In this document: positions 8,780-18,476 of the stretch, piece after piece | Position numbering within the stretch: the stretch's first letter is position 1 | How the letters are laid out: each line of letters starts with the position of its first letter | Assembly (NCBI GenBank): GCA_905182135.1 | Contig: CAJJAG010000006.1 | Coordinates: forward strand, 490,809 to 554,808 | From: an uncultured Acidimicrobiaceae bacterium | GTDB lineage: Bacteria > Actinomycetota > Acidimicrobiia > Acidimicrobiales > UBA10347 | Direction of reading: 5' to 3' | DNA length: 64,000 nucleotides | Notes under the pieces: generated by a model | Told to the model about the DNA's origin: nothing | What the model saw: the letters and a program-made list of their open reading frames with translations, nothing else | Databases searched by the model: none | Made by a program: the position numbers and the translations under genes

Positions 8780-9556
8780 ATGGCGGCACTGCGGGATGCA
8801 GCCATGTTCCTGACCCGGATCCCGATTCATCGCAACAACGACCAGGCGCCAAACATGGGCGCTGCGGTCCCCTGGTTCGCCGCTATTGGCCTAATCCTTG
8901 GCCTGATCCAAGGCGGGGTCTATGCCGGGCTGCACGAGATTTCAACACCAACGGTTGCCGCCGCCCTCTCCGCAGCGCTACTCGCGCAGATCACCGGAGC
9001 GTTTCATCTAGACGGCCTTGCCGACATGGCGGACGCATTCGGTGGCGGCTGGACCCAGGAGCAACGACTCGAGATTCTGAAGGACTCTCGGCTGGGCACT
9101 TACGGCGTCACCGCGCTGATCTTCGTAATCATCATCGAGATCGCGGCCCTGTCCGCCCTGGCGGGATGGCTTGCCGTCGCTGCGACTGTGGCTGCACACA
9201 CAGCAAGTCGGGCGGTAGCTAGCTTCATGATGATCATCGCCAAGCCGGCACGCGATAGCGGTCTCAGCGTCGACTATTTGACTGGCTTATCGCGACCAGC
9301 AGTCATCGGTGCATCTTTGCTTGTTACAGCCGGTGCGATCACTCTGTTTGGCGTAGTAGCCCTCCCACTGATCTTGGGCGCCTATGGAGCAGGTGCACTG
9401 ACCGTCCGATTGGCGATCAATAAAATCGGCGGCATCTCCGGCGATGTGCTCGGTGCCATTCAACAGCTCGCCAAGGTCACCATCCTGGTGATCATCGTGA
9501 TCGCTGATGACACCACCACAGACCTGGGCCTGCTCGGTGGCCTCGCTCTGGGCTGA
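8780..9556 (+). CDS. cobS: Adenosylcobinamide-GDP ribazoletransferase CobS
   Basis: Integral membrane enzyme joining adenosylcobinamide-GDP and alpha-ribazole in the last steps of cobalamin assembly. The 258 aa include the diagnostic block GAFHLDGLADMADAFGGG at about residues 74-91, then LEILKDSRLGTYG near 104, and several hydrophobic helices. The ATG at 8780 starts just before the conserved LTRIP motif (residue 11), as in the family. CobU, CobT and CobC are not adjacent. With the riboswitch-controlled btuFCD genes at 51.8-54.9 kb it shows that this organism both imports and assembles or salvages B12. Confidence 0.93.
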   Translation: MAALRDAAMFLTRIPIHRNNDQAPNMGAAVPWFAAIGLILGLIQGGVYAGLHEISTPTVAAALSAALLAQITGAFHLDGLADMADAFGGGWTQEQRLEILKDSRLGTYGVTALIFVIIIEIAALSALAGWLAVAATVAAHTASRAVASFMMIIAKPARDSGLSVDYLTGLSRPAVIGASLLVTAGAITLFGVVALPLILGAYGAGALTVRLAINKIGGISGDVLGAIQQLAKVTILVIIVIADDTTTDLGLLGGLALG

Positions 9557-9612
9557 CCGCCCACCCGCTTGCGACATCTGCGTCGCACCCATCTCAAATG
9601 GCCATGCAAGGT

Positions 9613-10140
9613 CTAGCGGCCTGGCAGGAGCCTCCTGGTCCGCTTCCCAACCCGGCGTGCGGCCCGGTTAATGCCGTGCGCTCGACCATTCAGGTCAAGT
9701 TCGAACAATGCCACGTCGTGGTCGATCGCATAGGCACACGCAGGAGCGCTAAACCCACTCGTCGAGAACAAGGCGGGGAAGCGGTCCAGCGTGAGCGCAG
9801 CGCCGACCAATTGCTGCACGGCCGGTCGTCCAACTCGTTTGGTCGTGTGCTTAACCTGCACGGCCCATTCGGCGGTGATCACATCGATGCCTCCGTCGGC
9901 ACTACCGCCCGTAAGTGATACTCGCCGGCAGCCGACCTTGCGAAGCCAGCGCGCCGCTGCTCTTTCTGCATCTCGCCAGTCGCGTATACGACGACGGTGG
10001 ACACGATGAGCGATCATCGCCAACCCAGCAATCGCTGCGACCAGGACCGCGCCAATTTGAGTACGGGCATCACTCTGCCAAACAAGGAACCCCAGACCCG
10101 CTGCAGCCCCAAGCCGCAGCCACCAGGGAATCGAACGCAT
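9613..10140 (-). CDS. Mrr-like restriction endonuclease, membrane-anchored
   Basis: Protein of 175 aa. Two hydrophobic stretches at about residues 7-20 and 28-43 suggest membrane anchoring, followed by a basic segment and a PD-(D/E)xK nuclease core of the Mrr type: GGSADGGIDV around residue 86, then the catalytic half-motif AVQVKHTT, and GRPAVQQLVGAA. The start ATG overlaps the addA stop by one base (TGATG), implying translational coupling. A frame extending 38 codons further into addA exists but reads addA antiframe sequence. Likely cuts or processes DNA together with the AddAB machinery; this is inference from the coupling. Confidence 0.72.
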   Translation of the reverse strand: MRSIPWWLRLGAAAGLGFLVWQSDARTQIGAVLVAAIAGLAMIAHRVHRRRIRDWRDAERAAARWLRKVGCRRVSLTGGSADGGIDVITAEWAVQVKHTTKRVGRPAVQQLVGAALTLDRFPALFSTSGFSAPACAYAIDHDVALFELDLNGRAHGINRAARRVGKRTRRLLPGR

Positions 10141-13100
10141 CAACGTAGTTGCGGTTTCGACAACCGGGCTAGCTGATTCACCGTGGCGCGAACGCGATCC
10201 TTGGCTCTGGGCAGGTCGACCACAGATCGTTCGATGGCGCCTGTAGCAGTGCAAAAGACGAAGCGGCAGTCGATCACGTTTTGGCCTGTGACCTCTTCGA
10301 GTGCCACGGCATACGCGGCAGCCTGCAGTTCATAGGCCCCGAGCTTGGCGTCGACATCGTCGTTGGAACGGACGGAATCGGTCTTGTAATCAACCACGAT
10401 CAGGCCCTCAGGAGTCTCGACCAGCAGATCGACATAACCCTCGATCGTCCTGTCCCCCAGGGGTGCAGTAACAAAGAGCTCTTTGAAATGGGGGTGCGTC
10501 GCTGCCAAGGCCACGGCCGACGACTCGAGAGCGGCTTGGACTAGTCGGCGCACTATGCCGGTCCGATCAGCAATACCCTCAATCTCGCACTGTTGAGCCA
10601 CGACGTCGCCGACACCATCTGGTTTAGCCAACTCAATGAGTTGCAACACGGCGTGCACAGCCGAACCAATAGCAGAGCCCGTACGGCCCCGGCGTCGGCC
10701 AATCAAACCCTGCTCGGGTTGGTCGGCGCCGTCGTCATCTTGGTCGACCAGCTGCTCTAGTGCGTACGCTGCCAGGCCATCAACGGATTCAGAAGTGGAT
10801 GTTTCGCCAGCCGTGGCTTGGTCAATGTCGAGCTCACTCTCCCTGTCAATTCCTCTATCGACTTCTCCTCTATCGACTTCATTGTCATCATCGACGGTGA
10901 CTGGCGGCGCCGTTAGGGCATGCGGTGCTAGCGCGAGTGCAGCCCTGGCTACGCCGGTGGCGGACAGAACCCGAGGCACGCGGTACGGCGCGAGCAGAGC
11001 AGCCCGCTCGGCGATCCATTCCTTGCGGTTGTCTACTACGAGCCCAACCGGTGCCGGGCGCAGCGGCTCGAGTTGCTGGCTGCCAACGACTTCTCGCCAG
11101 TCGAATTGACGAGCGAGTGAGCGATGTTCATCGGTCTCAAAAACTTGCCAGAAGAGCCCGCCATAGGTTTTACTCGCTGTCGATCCTGCCTTGTGATGGC
11201 ACGACACGATCAGGTGGTCACGCGCCCGCGTGGTGGCAACATAGGCAAGCCGTATTTTCTCGTAGTCATCCATTGCCGTTTCGAGGTCAGCGAGCGGCCC
11301 GTGCTCGTGGGTCTCGACTCCCTTCTTCATTCGCACGCTCGGCGGCCCGTCCTCGGGCCACAACACGCTCACGCCTGGCCGGGCTCCACGGAACTGCGTG
11401 GTCATGCCAGACAAGATGGTGATGGGAAACTCAAGACCTTTGGAACCATGAATCGTCTGAATACTCAGTGCAGTTCCATCGGTTTCGGGCAAGAGCGGTT
11501 CGTGTACCCGTGCCATGGATCCTGACTGCAACGCTGCCCACTGGGTAAAGGCGCGAAGGTCACCTGAGTTCGACTCTTCGAACGTGCGAGCCTGGTCAAC
11601 CAGAAACCGGAGCCGCCGCCACACGTCGGTCGTGCGGGGATCACCAAACGCCAACAGCGTTGCCCGACGCTCGCGCAGCAGACGCTCTAGCAACATGGAC
11701 GGCGTAAGGAACCATCGTTCGCGCCAGAGACCGTGCAGGTGGGTGACCGCTACCGCTACCGGATGTGATGCCGCGACCGTTTCAGGAATGGGTGCTCGCA
11801 CATCCCATCGGCCACCGTTGCGCCGCCAGATAACGAGATCGACATCAGAACAGGCATACATCGGCGACCGCAAGGCTGTGATCAGGCTGAGTTCGTCTCC
11901 CGGGTCATCGATCGCCCGTAACGCAGCAAGCGTGTCGACGACCTCTTGGGTGTCGTAAACCAGCGTGCCGGTGACGATGCGATAACGAAGCTCGGCATCG
12001 TCGAGTGCCGAGCGTAGAAACGGTAAGGACGTTCGCGTCGGCAACAAGATCGTGATGTCGTCGAGCGAGGCCGCTCGCCAGGTAGCAAGCCGTTGATCGA
12101 AGACCCGCCAATTCTCCGGATCGGCCATAATCGCACGAACCATGCCAACCACGTCGTCTGCTTCGATGCTGCGTAACTCAGTGGATCGAATCTTCGCGTT
12201 CTCGTTAGGGCCGCCAAACAACACAGGCCGGTGGAGAGGGCTTCGTTCTGCTGTTTCGGCGCGGCGACTTGCAACCAACGGCTGGTACTTAGGTTGGGCG
12301 CCAACCTGCTCTTCGGGCATCTTCGTATCGAACAGTGCGTTGACCCAAGTCACAATGGGTTCAACCGTGCGGAAGTTCGTTTCGAGTTGAACCGACCCTT
12401 GGGGACCAGCAAACCGGTCGCGCGCCCGCAGGAACAATGCGATATCAGCCCGGCGGAATCGATAAATCGACTGCTTAGGATCACCAACGAAGAACAGTCG
12501 ACCGGGATCAACCGGCATGTCGGACCAGGACAACCCCGCCACATCGCTAGCGCTGGTCGCAATCAATACAGCGAGTTCAATCTGGATCGGGTCGGTGTCC
12601 TGAAACTCATCAAGCAGGAGATGGCGAAAACGATCGTGTAGAACCTGGCGGGCATAGGGCGACGTTCGCAACAAGTCTCGTGACAAGACAAGTAGGTCAT
12701 AGAACTCAAGACCGCCGTCGGATCGGCGGGCCTGGGCCGCTGCGAAAGTTTCGGTGGCTATGACCTGGGACAGCCGCAGTAAGACATCGTTGAAGATCGG
12801 TCGCAACACCTCATCTTTGGCCACCTCGACTGCCTTGATCATGTCCTTGATGAAAACAACCGTGTCCGCTCCGTCCCATGATTCACCCTTGCCCCCGCTT
12901 CCGGGACCCCAGTGCGAGGCCTCAGTTAGCGCCCGCATCTTGCGTAGCGGTTCCGGTATCGCTGCGATCGTCTGCATCTCAGGCAACAGAGCTTGCAGCT
13001 TCACGTAGAGCTTGTCGTCGGTCAGCTTGTTCAGATTGCGTGCCTCGGCCAGTTCGTCGACAAGCGAATCGAACTGGCTGAAGTCATAGTCGCCGCCCAA

Positions 13101-13733
13101 TGGCGAGAGTTCTGTGTTAATTAGTGAACCGAGCCGGTCCCAGTTCTGGTTGAACTGGCTGGCGACCGTTCGCATAGTCGGCTGGTCGGTATAACGCGGC
13201 TCGACGGGGATCTTGAGCGCTGACGCCGCCTGCAACAACTCGACATGTTCATCACTGTCATAGAGTCGGTCGACGAATCGTTGCCACCGGTCCTCTTGAG
13301 CAAGCTGCGATGAAACTTCATCAAGCACGCGAATCTGCGGGGGCAGACCGGCACCAACGGCGAACTCACCCAAGATGCGATTCGCAAAACCATGCAAAGT
13401 GGTGATCGCTGCCAGGTCGCTGTCGGCGACCGCCTGTCGACAGCGGGCGGCACGGTCGTGGTCGCCAGCCTCGATTGCGTGGGCTTGCACGTGTTCAAAC
13501 TTGGCTCGGATTCGCGATTGCAGCTCGCTTGCGGCGGCTTCGGTGAAGGTAATTGCGGCAATCGCCGACAATGGCACGCCCGCCCGCAGCACCAGGTTCA
13601 CGATGCGGTCCACGAGCAATGTCGTCTTGCCAGATCCAGCACCTGCTTCGACAAACAGGGTTTCGCCAAGTCCGTCACGTCGGACTCGTTTGCGAACCTG
13701 TTCGTCGATGAGCGGTAGCGGTTGCACCGTCAT
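10140..13733 (-). CDS. addA: AddA-like ATP-dependent helicase/nuclease (UvrD/RecB type)
   Basis: Large subunit of a double-strand-break resection enzyme, 1197 aa. Superfamily 1A helicase motifs appear in order: Walker A GAGSGKTT at residues 31-38, Walker B DEFQDTDPIQ near 375, GDPKQSIYRFRRAD near 420, TIHGSKGLEFP near 800 and YVATTRARDHL near 880. The C-terminus has a RecB-family nuclease domain with GSAVHAVLQL, then EGYVDLLVETPEG and VDYKTDSV carrying the catalytic Asp and Lys. The start overlaps the addB stop by four bases (ATGA). An internal near-repeat GEVDRG sits in the low-complexity linker before the nuclease domain. Confidence 0.9.
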   Translation of the reverse strand: MTVQPLPLIDEQVRKRVRRDGLGETLFVEAGAGSGKTTLLVDRIVNLVLRAGVPLSAIAAITFTEAAASELQSRIRAKFEHVQAHAIEAGDHDRAARCRQAVADSDLAAITTLHGFANRILGEFAVGAGLPPQIRVLDEVSSQLAQEDRWQRFVDRLYDSDEHVELLQAASALKIPVEPRYTDQPTMRTVASQFNQNWDRLGSLINTELSPLGGDYDFSQFDSLVDELAEARNLNKLTDDKLYVKLQALLPEMQTIAAIPEPLRKMRALTEASHWGPGSGGKGESWDGADTVVFIKDMIKAVEVAKDEVLRPIFNDVLLRLSQVIATETFAAAQARRSDGGLEFYDLLVLSRDLLRTSPYARQVLHDRFRHLLLDEFQDTDPIQIELAVLIATSASDVAGLSWSDMPVDPGRLFFVGDPKQSIYRFRRADIALFLRARDRFAGPQGSVQLETNFRTVEPIVTWVNALFDTKMPEEQVGAQPKYQPLVASRRAETAERSPLHRPVLFGGPNENAKIRSTELRSIEADDVVGMVRAIMADPENWRVFDQRLATWRAASLDDITILLPTRTSLPFLRSALDDAELRYRIVTGTLVYDTQEVVDTLAALRAIDDPGDELSLITALRSPMYACSDVDLVIWRRNGGRWDVRAPIPETVAASHPVAVAVTHLHGLWRERWFLTPSMLLERLLRERRATLLAFGDPRTTDVWRRLRFLVDQARTFEESNSGDLRAFTQWAALQSGSMARVHEPLLPETDGTALSIQTIHGSKGLEFPITILSGMTTQFRGARPGVSVLWPEDGPPSVRMKKGVETHEHGPLADLETAMDDYEKIRLAYVATTRARDHLIVSCHHKAGSTASKTYGGLFWQVFETDEHRSLARQFDWREVVGSQQLEPLRPAPVGLVVDNRKEWIAERAALLAPYRVPRVLSATGVARAALALAPHALTAPPVTVDDDNEVDRGEVDRGIDRESELDIDQATAGETSTSESVDGLAAYALEQLVDQDDDGADQPEQGLIGRRRGRTGSAIGSAVHAVLQLIELAKPDGVGDVVAQQCEIEGIADRTGIVRRLVQAALESSAVALAATHPHFKELFVTAPLGDRTIEGYVDLLVETPEGLIVVDYKTDSVRSNDDVDAKLGAYELQAAAYAVALEEVTGQNVIDCRFVFCTATGAIERSVVDLPRAKDRVRATVNQLARLSKPQLR

Positions 13734-16700
13734 GACTCGGCTCGCTCTGACTTGGGAATCAGTGCTACCCGAACCGCCAGTTCTGGCGCTTCGGCCTTTT
13801 TGTCGGTGTGCTCAGCCCGATCCCGGGGGCAGACAGCCGTGAAGTCGCAGTAAGCGCAGTTCTCGTAGCTGTTACGGAACGACTGCCAGTCTCCAGGAAT
13901 AGCGGCGAACACACCGGCCTCGATCCCATCAGCGATTGCGGTGAGAACCTCGACCAGTCGCTGTCTATGACTCGGCGTCCACCAATACCCATGGCGAGCG
14001 AACCCGGCTTTGGTGTTGACCATCCAGTATTCGGAGCTCACCGCACTCGCACCAAGTTTACTGCCAACCGCCTCGGCGTACAGCCCGAGCTGCAGTAACG
14101 TTCCTTGACGGGTGGGGTCGTCTTCGCCATCAAGCCCCTTGTACTGACTTCCGTCGCCGGTCTTGTAGTCGACGATGCGCTTGCTTCCCTGTGGGCCCTG
14201 ATCGACTCGGTCGATCATGCCGCGGAACTGGAGCGACCGGCCATCGTCGAGGCCAATCTCGAGCGGTTCATTCGAGCCCATGCCAAAGGCCAACTCGAAA
14301 TGATCTGGTGTGGAGCCGTGCACCGATCGATACTGATCATCGCTGGTTAGGAAGTCATCGATAAGTGCCAGAAGGTCGCTCTTCTGTGTCTCCCATTCGA
14401 TGCGTCGGCCTGTACGACCACGGCGCTCGTAGTCACCAAAGACCTCGGCCGCTATCTCTTGGGCTCGCTCTCGTTGCACCGGAGACCACGACTCGTTGGG
14501 TGCGGGCGGGCCGGCTTCCACCTGTTCGCGCATGAAACGCTCGAGCACATCGTGCATTGCCGAACCGCTATCGAGTGCGGAGAGTTCGACCGTTCGTTCG
14601 GGATCGTCTCGTTCGGACAAACCCAGCTCATATCCCAAGAAATACCGGAAACCGCACGTGGCCCATGTCTCGAGTCGCGATGCCGACATGACGTCGTTGC
14701 TTGCCTGCACCGGTGCAGCAGCGATATTGCCATCGAATTCGGTGAAAGCTCCGCTGCGACGGGCGAGCTGCACCCGCAGTCCCCGTTCGACTAATTTACT
14801 GGCCGGATGGGCCCCCGGCTCGCCGCCATCTTGGACATAGGCAAACACCTGAGCGGCGTCGCGCTCGTCGACTGATGCAAAATGGCTCGCCCGGATCAGC
14901 GCATCGGCGTGAGATGCAATTTCGTACACCCCGGGTGGGCTCTCGTCTTCAAAGTCGGTGGCATAGAGCGTCGTGCCCGCCAGTGCGGAAGCCGTTGGTA
15001 ACAACCACCGTGATGGTCGCGCCCGACGACTGCTTCGAAGATCACCCCGGGGAAAGAACAGCCATCGTCGGCCTTCCGGCGCAGCGGCCACCGCAGCCAA
15101 GAATTGACGATGCTGTTCGTCGATCTGGCTAAGCCGTAGCGGTAGGTCGCCACCGGCCAAGATGCGCACGCTGTCACCCAGCAAGACATCTTCGCGGCGA
15201 GCAGCCGGGCACAGCCCCTCGGTGCACCCCACTATGAAGACGGCGTCGAGGTCGTGGCCTGGAGCCGAGGAGACGGGCCCATAGACCACCCCACTCCCGA
15301 AACGGCCGGAACGACCACGGGCCACCGAGAGTTCGCTGAACAGTGCGCGAAGGAAAACAGCCATCGTTGGTTCCGGCTCGATGCTCTCGAGCATGGCCAA
15401 CCGTTCGAGAGCACTCTCGACCTGTTCGAACGCTTCAGTCTCCACTTCGGGCCACCAGGTTCGCATCTGTGTGGTGCCGAGCAGCCCGTACAGCAGCTGG
15501 GTTGAGGCCTCGGCTCGAGCCGGCCAGCCTGATGCTGATTCGACCGCTGCAACAGCGCCAGCAAGTCCGTCGACAAACGACGCCAGATCGTCGACGTCGG
15601 CGCACTGGTCAATCAGCCGCTGCGCTCGTACATCGTTGCCTTCCTCGGTCGCCTCGGCTTGTGCAATCTCAATGCGATGGCGTTCAACCAGCAGTTTGGC
15701 GCGCCAATCGTTGAGCCCGCCAACCACACCCGCGTACCGCGACAACATGTCCCAAACTGCAGGGCGGGCTGGCTTCCCGTCGTGACGCAGTGGGCCGCTG
15801 TTGACCAGCGCGACCACACGATCTCGGCGCCACCGTTCAGACGGCAGCCCCAATGCACCCATCAGGACTCGCCCGGCAATAGTCTCACTGACCCGGCGGC
15901 GAGAGGGGCCGTTCGCCGGGATGTCCGCCGCTGCGAACTGCTGCTCGAGAATGCGGACATAGGGATCGGGCGCCGGGTGGAACACCCCAATGCGGTCGAG
16001 TGGTGTTCCCTGGTCAACCAGCTGAATGATTTCACGAAGCACGGCCCGTACTTCTTCGTCAGCATCGGTAACCGAGATGATGTGATCAGCACGTGGCGGT
16101 TCGGTCTCGCCATCAAGATGGGCCTGCGGGAAGTCGACGCCAGCAATACCCATGGTGCGAGCAACTTCGCCGTCAGCCGCAGCGGTTCCCGATACAGCCA
16201 CGATGACAGTGGCCGGTGCAGCACCAAGCGCCGCACCTAAGAAGCTCGCCAACGGCGTCGAGACCGGACCCGGTAAATGCCAGATCAGATGGCCAAACGG
16301 GAGGATAACTTGGGATAGATCGTTGCGATGCGCCGCGGCCCGAGCCACGTCGGCCTCGTCGTGAAAGCCCTGCAGGTGCGACTTGATTGCGTCGAAGAGT
16401 TCGATGATCGCCGCCGCATGATCGCCGTGACTACGAATTGCTTCGCGCCCTGCGGCACTGACATTACTCAGCTCACCAACGGCAACCGAAAGCGCCTGCT
16501 CGGTTGAGCGGTGATCACGGACATTGCGGAAATGCCAGGGGTCGTCAGCCAGCGCTCGACGCACCGCAGCACCTAAGACCGGCTTGGTCAACGGCTTGCG
16601 ACCACGGAGTTCACCGACGGCAAGCAATTCGGCCAGCCGGAACGGGGTGACAAAGTTGACGTTAGCCACACCCGCCACACCCAAGTCGCCACTTCCCAGC

Positions 16701-16888
16701 ATGCGGCGGGCAGCCAGGCCCGCAAAGTTTGATGGAACAACGACGGTCACAGGCGCCAGAGCAGCACCCACTTTGGCATCGACAATCGCTCGCGCTAACG
16801 ATGCGCTGGCGGCACGCCCATATTCGGTGACGACGACCTTCGCTCTCACTGCCACAACGTAAACCACCCATGTGACAGTCGCGCCCAC
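13730..16888 (-). CDS. addB: AddB-like nuclease subunit (PD-(D/E)xK with Fe-S cysteines)
   Basis: Partner of AddA, 1052 aa. The N-terminal region resembles an inactivated helicase: in place of Walker A it has EYGRAASASLARAI, as is usual in actinobacterial AddB-like proteins. The C-terminal nuclease domain carries FRGMIDRVDQG and RIVDYKTGDG, followed by the cysteine cluster CAYCDFTAVCPRD, which together with an upstream Cys (TCGFRYFLG, about residue 735) fits the Fe-S staple of AddB. Start is GTG; a second in-frame GTG at 16849 directly before RAKVVVTEYG is an equally good start. First gene of the addB-addA-mrr-like operon. Confidence 0.85.
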   Translation of the reverse strand: MGATVTWVVYVVAVRAKVVVTEYGRAASASLARAIVDAKVGAALAPVTVVVPSNFAGLAARRMLGSGDLGVAGVANVNFVTPFRLAELLAVGELRGRKPLTKPVLGAAVRRALADDPWHFRNVRDHRSTEQALSVAVGELSNVSAAGREAIRSHGDHAAAIIELFDAIKSHLQGFHDEADVARAAAHRNDLSQVILPFGHLIWHLPGPVSTPLASFLGAALGAAPATVIVAVSGTAAADGEVARTMGIAGVDFPQAHLDGETEPPRADHIISVTDADEEVRAVLREIIQLVDQGTPLDRIGVFHPAPDPYVRILEQQFAAADIPANGPSRRRVSETIAGRVLMGALGLPSERWRRDRVVALVNSGPLRHDGKPARPAVWDMLSRYAGVVGGLNDWRAKLLVERHRIEIAQAEATEEGNDVRAQRLIDQCADVDDLASFVDGLAGAVAAVESASGWPARAEASTQLLYGLLGTTQMRTWWPEVETEAFEQVESALERLAMLESIEPEPTMAVFLRALFSELSVARGRSGRFGSGVVYGPVSSAPGHDLDAVFIVGCTEGLCPAARREDVLLGDSVRILAGGDLPLRLSQIDEQHRQFLAAVAAAPEGRRWLFFPRGDLRSSRRARPSRWLLPTASALAGTTLYATDFEDESPPGVYEIASHADALIRASHFASVDERDAAQVFAYVQDGGEPGAHPASKLVERGLRVQLARRSGAFTEFDGNIAAAPVQASNDVMSASRLETWATCGFRYFLGYELGLSERDDPERTVELSALDSGSAMHDVLERFMREQVEAGPPAPNESWSPVQRERAQEIAAEVFGDYERRGRTGRRIEWETQKSDLLALIDDFLTSDDQYRSVHGSTPDHFELAFGMGSNEPLEIGLDDGRSLQFRGMIDRVDQGPQGSKRIVDYKTGDGSQYKGLDGEDDPTRQGTLLQLGLYAEAVGSKLGASAVSSEYWMVNTKAGFARHGYWWTPSHRQRLVEVLTAIADGIEAGVFAAIPGDWQSFRNSYENCAYCDFTAVCPRDRAEHTDKKAEAPELAVRVALIPKSERAES

Positions 16889-17327
16889 CGTCGGGGTGTT
16901 CTTGATCTAACTGACGAGGGTCACCCTCAACTATTGCGGGCAACGCTCGCCGTTTGGGTATGGCTTAGTCACGGCCAAACAGTCCGCTGACGCCCCCCCA
17001 CCAGTACCGGTGTTTCCGGTGCCTTCTGCACGAACCATGACAGGGCCGGCACTAAATCGACGACCTAAGCGCCGACGGAACAATGACCCAACAGCCCTCG
17101 GCTGGAACAATGTCTGAGGTGATGAACAATGTCTGAGGTAATACGGAACGACTCGCATCCCAGGCACGCTGGCTTGAATTGCCTAAGGCTCCGATCATCA
17201 CGCCCATCCGCGGCCCGCAGCCGCTGGAGCGCGATTCTTAAGGTATGCGAGCGGAGCCTCAGGCAATAGCGCACCTGCCTTTCGCAGTCAGTGTGACCCT
17301 GTCATACCCTCTTGTCATGATCAACTC
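16889..17327. other. Divergent intergenic region between addB and sbcD
   Basis: About 440 bases separating two divergent DNA-repair operons; promoters for both should lie here. I see no actinobacterial LexA box of the GAAC-N4-GTTC type. A 19-bp unit beginning GAACAATGTCTGAGG is tandemly duplicated at 17105-17142 with one difference. No small gene or RNA is supported. Confidence 0.45.
17105..17142 (+). repeat. 19-bp direct tandem duplication
   Basis: Copies at 17105-17123 and 17124-17142 of a unit beginning GAACAATGTCTGAGG, differing at one base. The words GGAACAATG also occur once more about 30 bases upstream. Confidence 0.8.
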
Positions 17328-18476
17328 ATGAGAATTTTGCACACCAGCGACTGGCATCTCGGCCGGTCGTTTGGCGATCACCGCTTGCTTGAACAGCAGG
17401 CGCTTTTCATCGATTGGCTCGTCGGACTAGTGCGCGATGAAGAGATCGACCTGATCGCCATTGCTGGCGACCTCTATGACCGTTCGGTTCCCCCTGCAGA
17501 TGCGGTCGAACTCTTCCATTCAGCTCTGTCTCAACTGCTCGCGGCTGGCGCCGATATCGCTGCTATCGCTGGTAACCATGACAGCGCCGAGCGTCTCGGA
17601 AGTATCGACGGCCTACTCACGCCAGGGCTGCTACTGCGCGGCGGCTATAAACGCGCCGCCGATGTCGAGGTCCGCAGCTATAGCGACGGACCATTGGCCA
17701 TCGTCGCTGTCCCCTACCTCGACCCTGTGTTTGCACCCACAGAGACCCCCGAGACGCCCGAGACGCCCGAAAATACATCTACCCGGCCAAACCACGAGAC
17801 AGTCCTGCGCCACACCTTGCAGACAGCCCGTCAGCGAATCTCACCCGGGGTCCGCAGTCTGTCAATAGCGCACGCGTTTGTAACTGGCGCTGAGCCAAGT
17901 GAATCTGAACGCACGCTCGCCGTTGGCAGCGCTGGCATGGTCTCATCGGCCGTGTTCAACGGCTTTAGCTACACCGCATTAGGGCACCTGCATCGGGCGC
18001 AGACCGTGGGCGACGACGAACGCGTCCGCTACAGCGGCGCTCCACTTGCGTACTCATTCGGTGAGACCTCGCAGAAAGAAGTCGTGCTCATCGAGCTCGA
18101 TGCCCGCGGCAACGCTCAATCGAAGCCGATTCCTATCGACGTTGGCCGCTCAGTTGCCACGGTCCGTGGAACACTCGATGAGCTACTGGCTGCCAACGAC
18201 AACGACCAGGATTGGGTCCGTGTCGAGTTGACCAATACACACCCAGTGGCCGATGCCCACCGCCGACTCCGCCACCATTTTCCACACCTGGTCGAGATTG
18301 CACGCATCGGGGCCCGGCCCAACGATCGGGCACGCCTCACGGTGCAAGGTGTACGAGAGCGCTCGGTCCAGGAACTCGCGAGCGAATTCCTGACCAATGT
18401 CAGCAGTGACAACGACCCCGATGACCTCACACTTCTCCAGACCGCACTGAGCCAAGTCGAGAGCCGCCGACTATGA
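17328..18476 (+). CDS. sbcD: Nuclease SbcCD subunit D
   Basis: Mre11-type phosphoesterase, 382 aa, the nuclease half of the SbcCD complex that opens hairpins and protein-blocked DNA ends. Metal-binding motifs are in order: TSDWHLGR at residues 6-13, AGDLYDRS near 46, AGNHDSAERL near 81, AHAFVTGAE near 180 and YTALGHLHRAQ near 212. ATG is the only plausible start. The stop codon overlaps the sbcC start by four bases (ATGA), so the two subunits are translationally coupled. A short proline/threonine insertion (repeated ETPETPE) lies near residue 145. Confidence 0.95.
   Translation: MRILHTSDWHLGRSFGDHRLLEQQALFIDWLVGLVRDEEIDLIAIAGDLYDRSVPPADAVELFHSALSQLLAAGADIAAIAGNHDSAERLGSIDGLLTPGLLLRGGYKRAADVEVRSYSDGPLAIVAVPYLDPVFAPTETPETPETPENTSTRPNHETVLRHTLQTARQRISPGVRSLSIAHAFVTGAEPSESERTLAVGSAGMVSSAVFNGFSYTALGHLHRAQTVGDDERVRYSGAPLAYSFGETSQKEVVLIELDARGNAQSKPIPIDVGRSVATVRGTLDELLAANDNDQDWVRVELTNTHPVADAHRRLRHHFPHLVEIARIGARPNDRARLTVQGVRERSVQELASEFLTNVSSDNDPDDLTLLQTALSQVESRRL

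Noticed and set aside
16889..17327. LexA/SOS box between addB and sbcD
   Set aside because: I found no GAAC-N4-GTTC-type palindrome; the repeated GAACAATGTCTG unit is a direct, not inverted, repeat.
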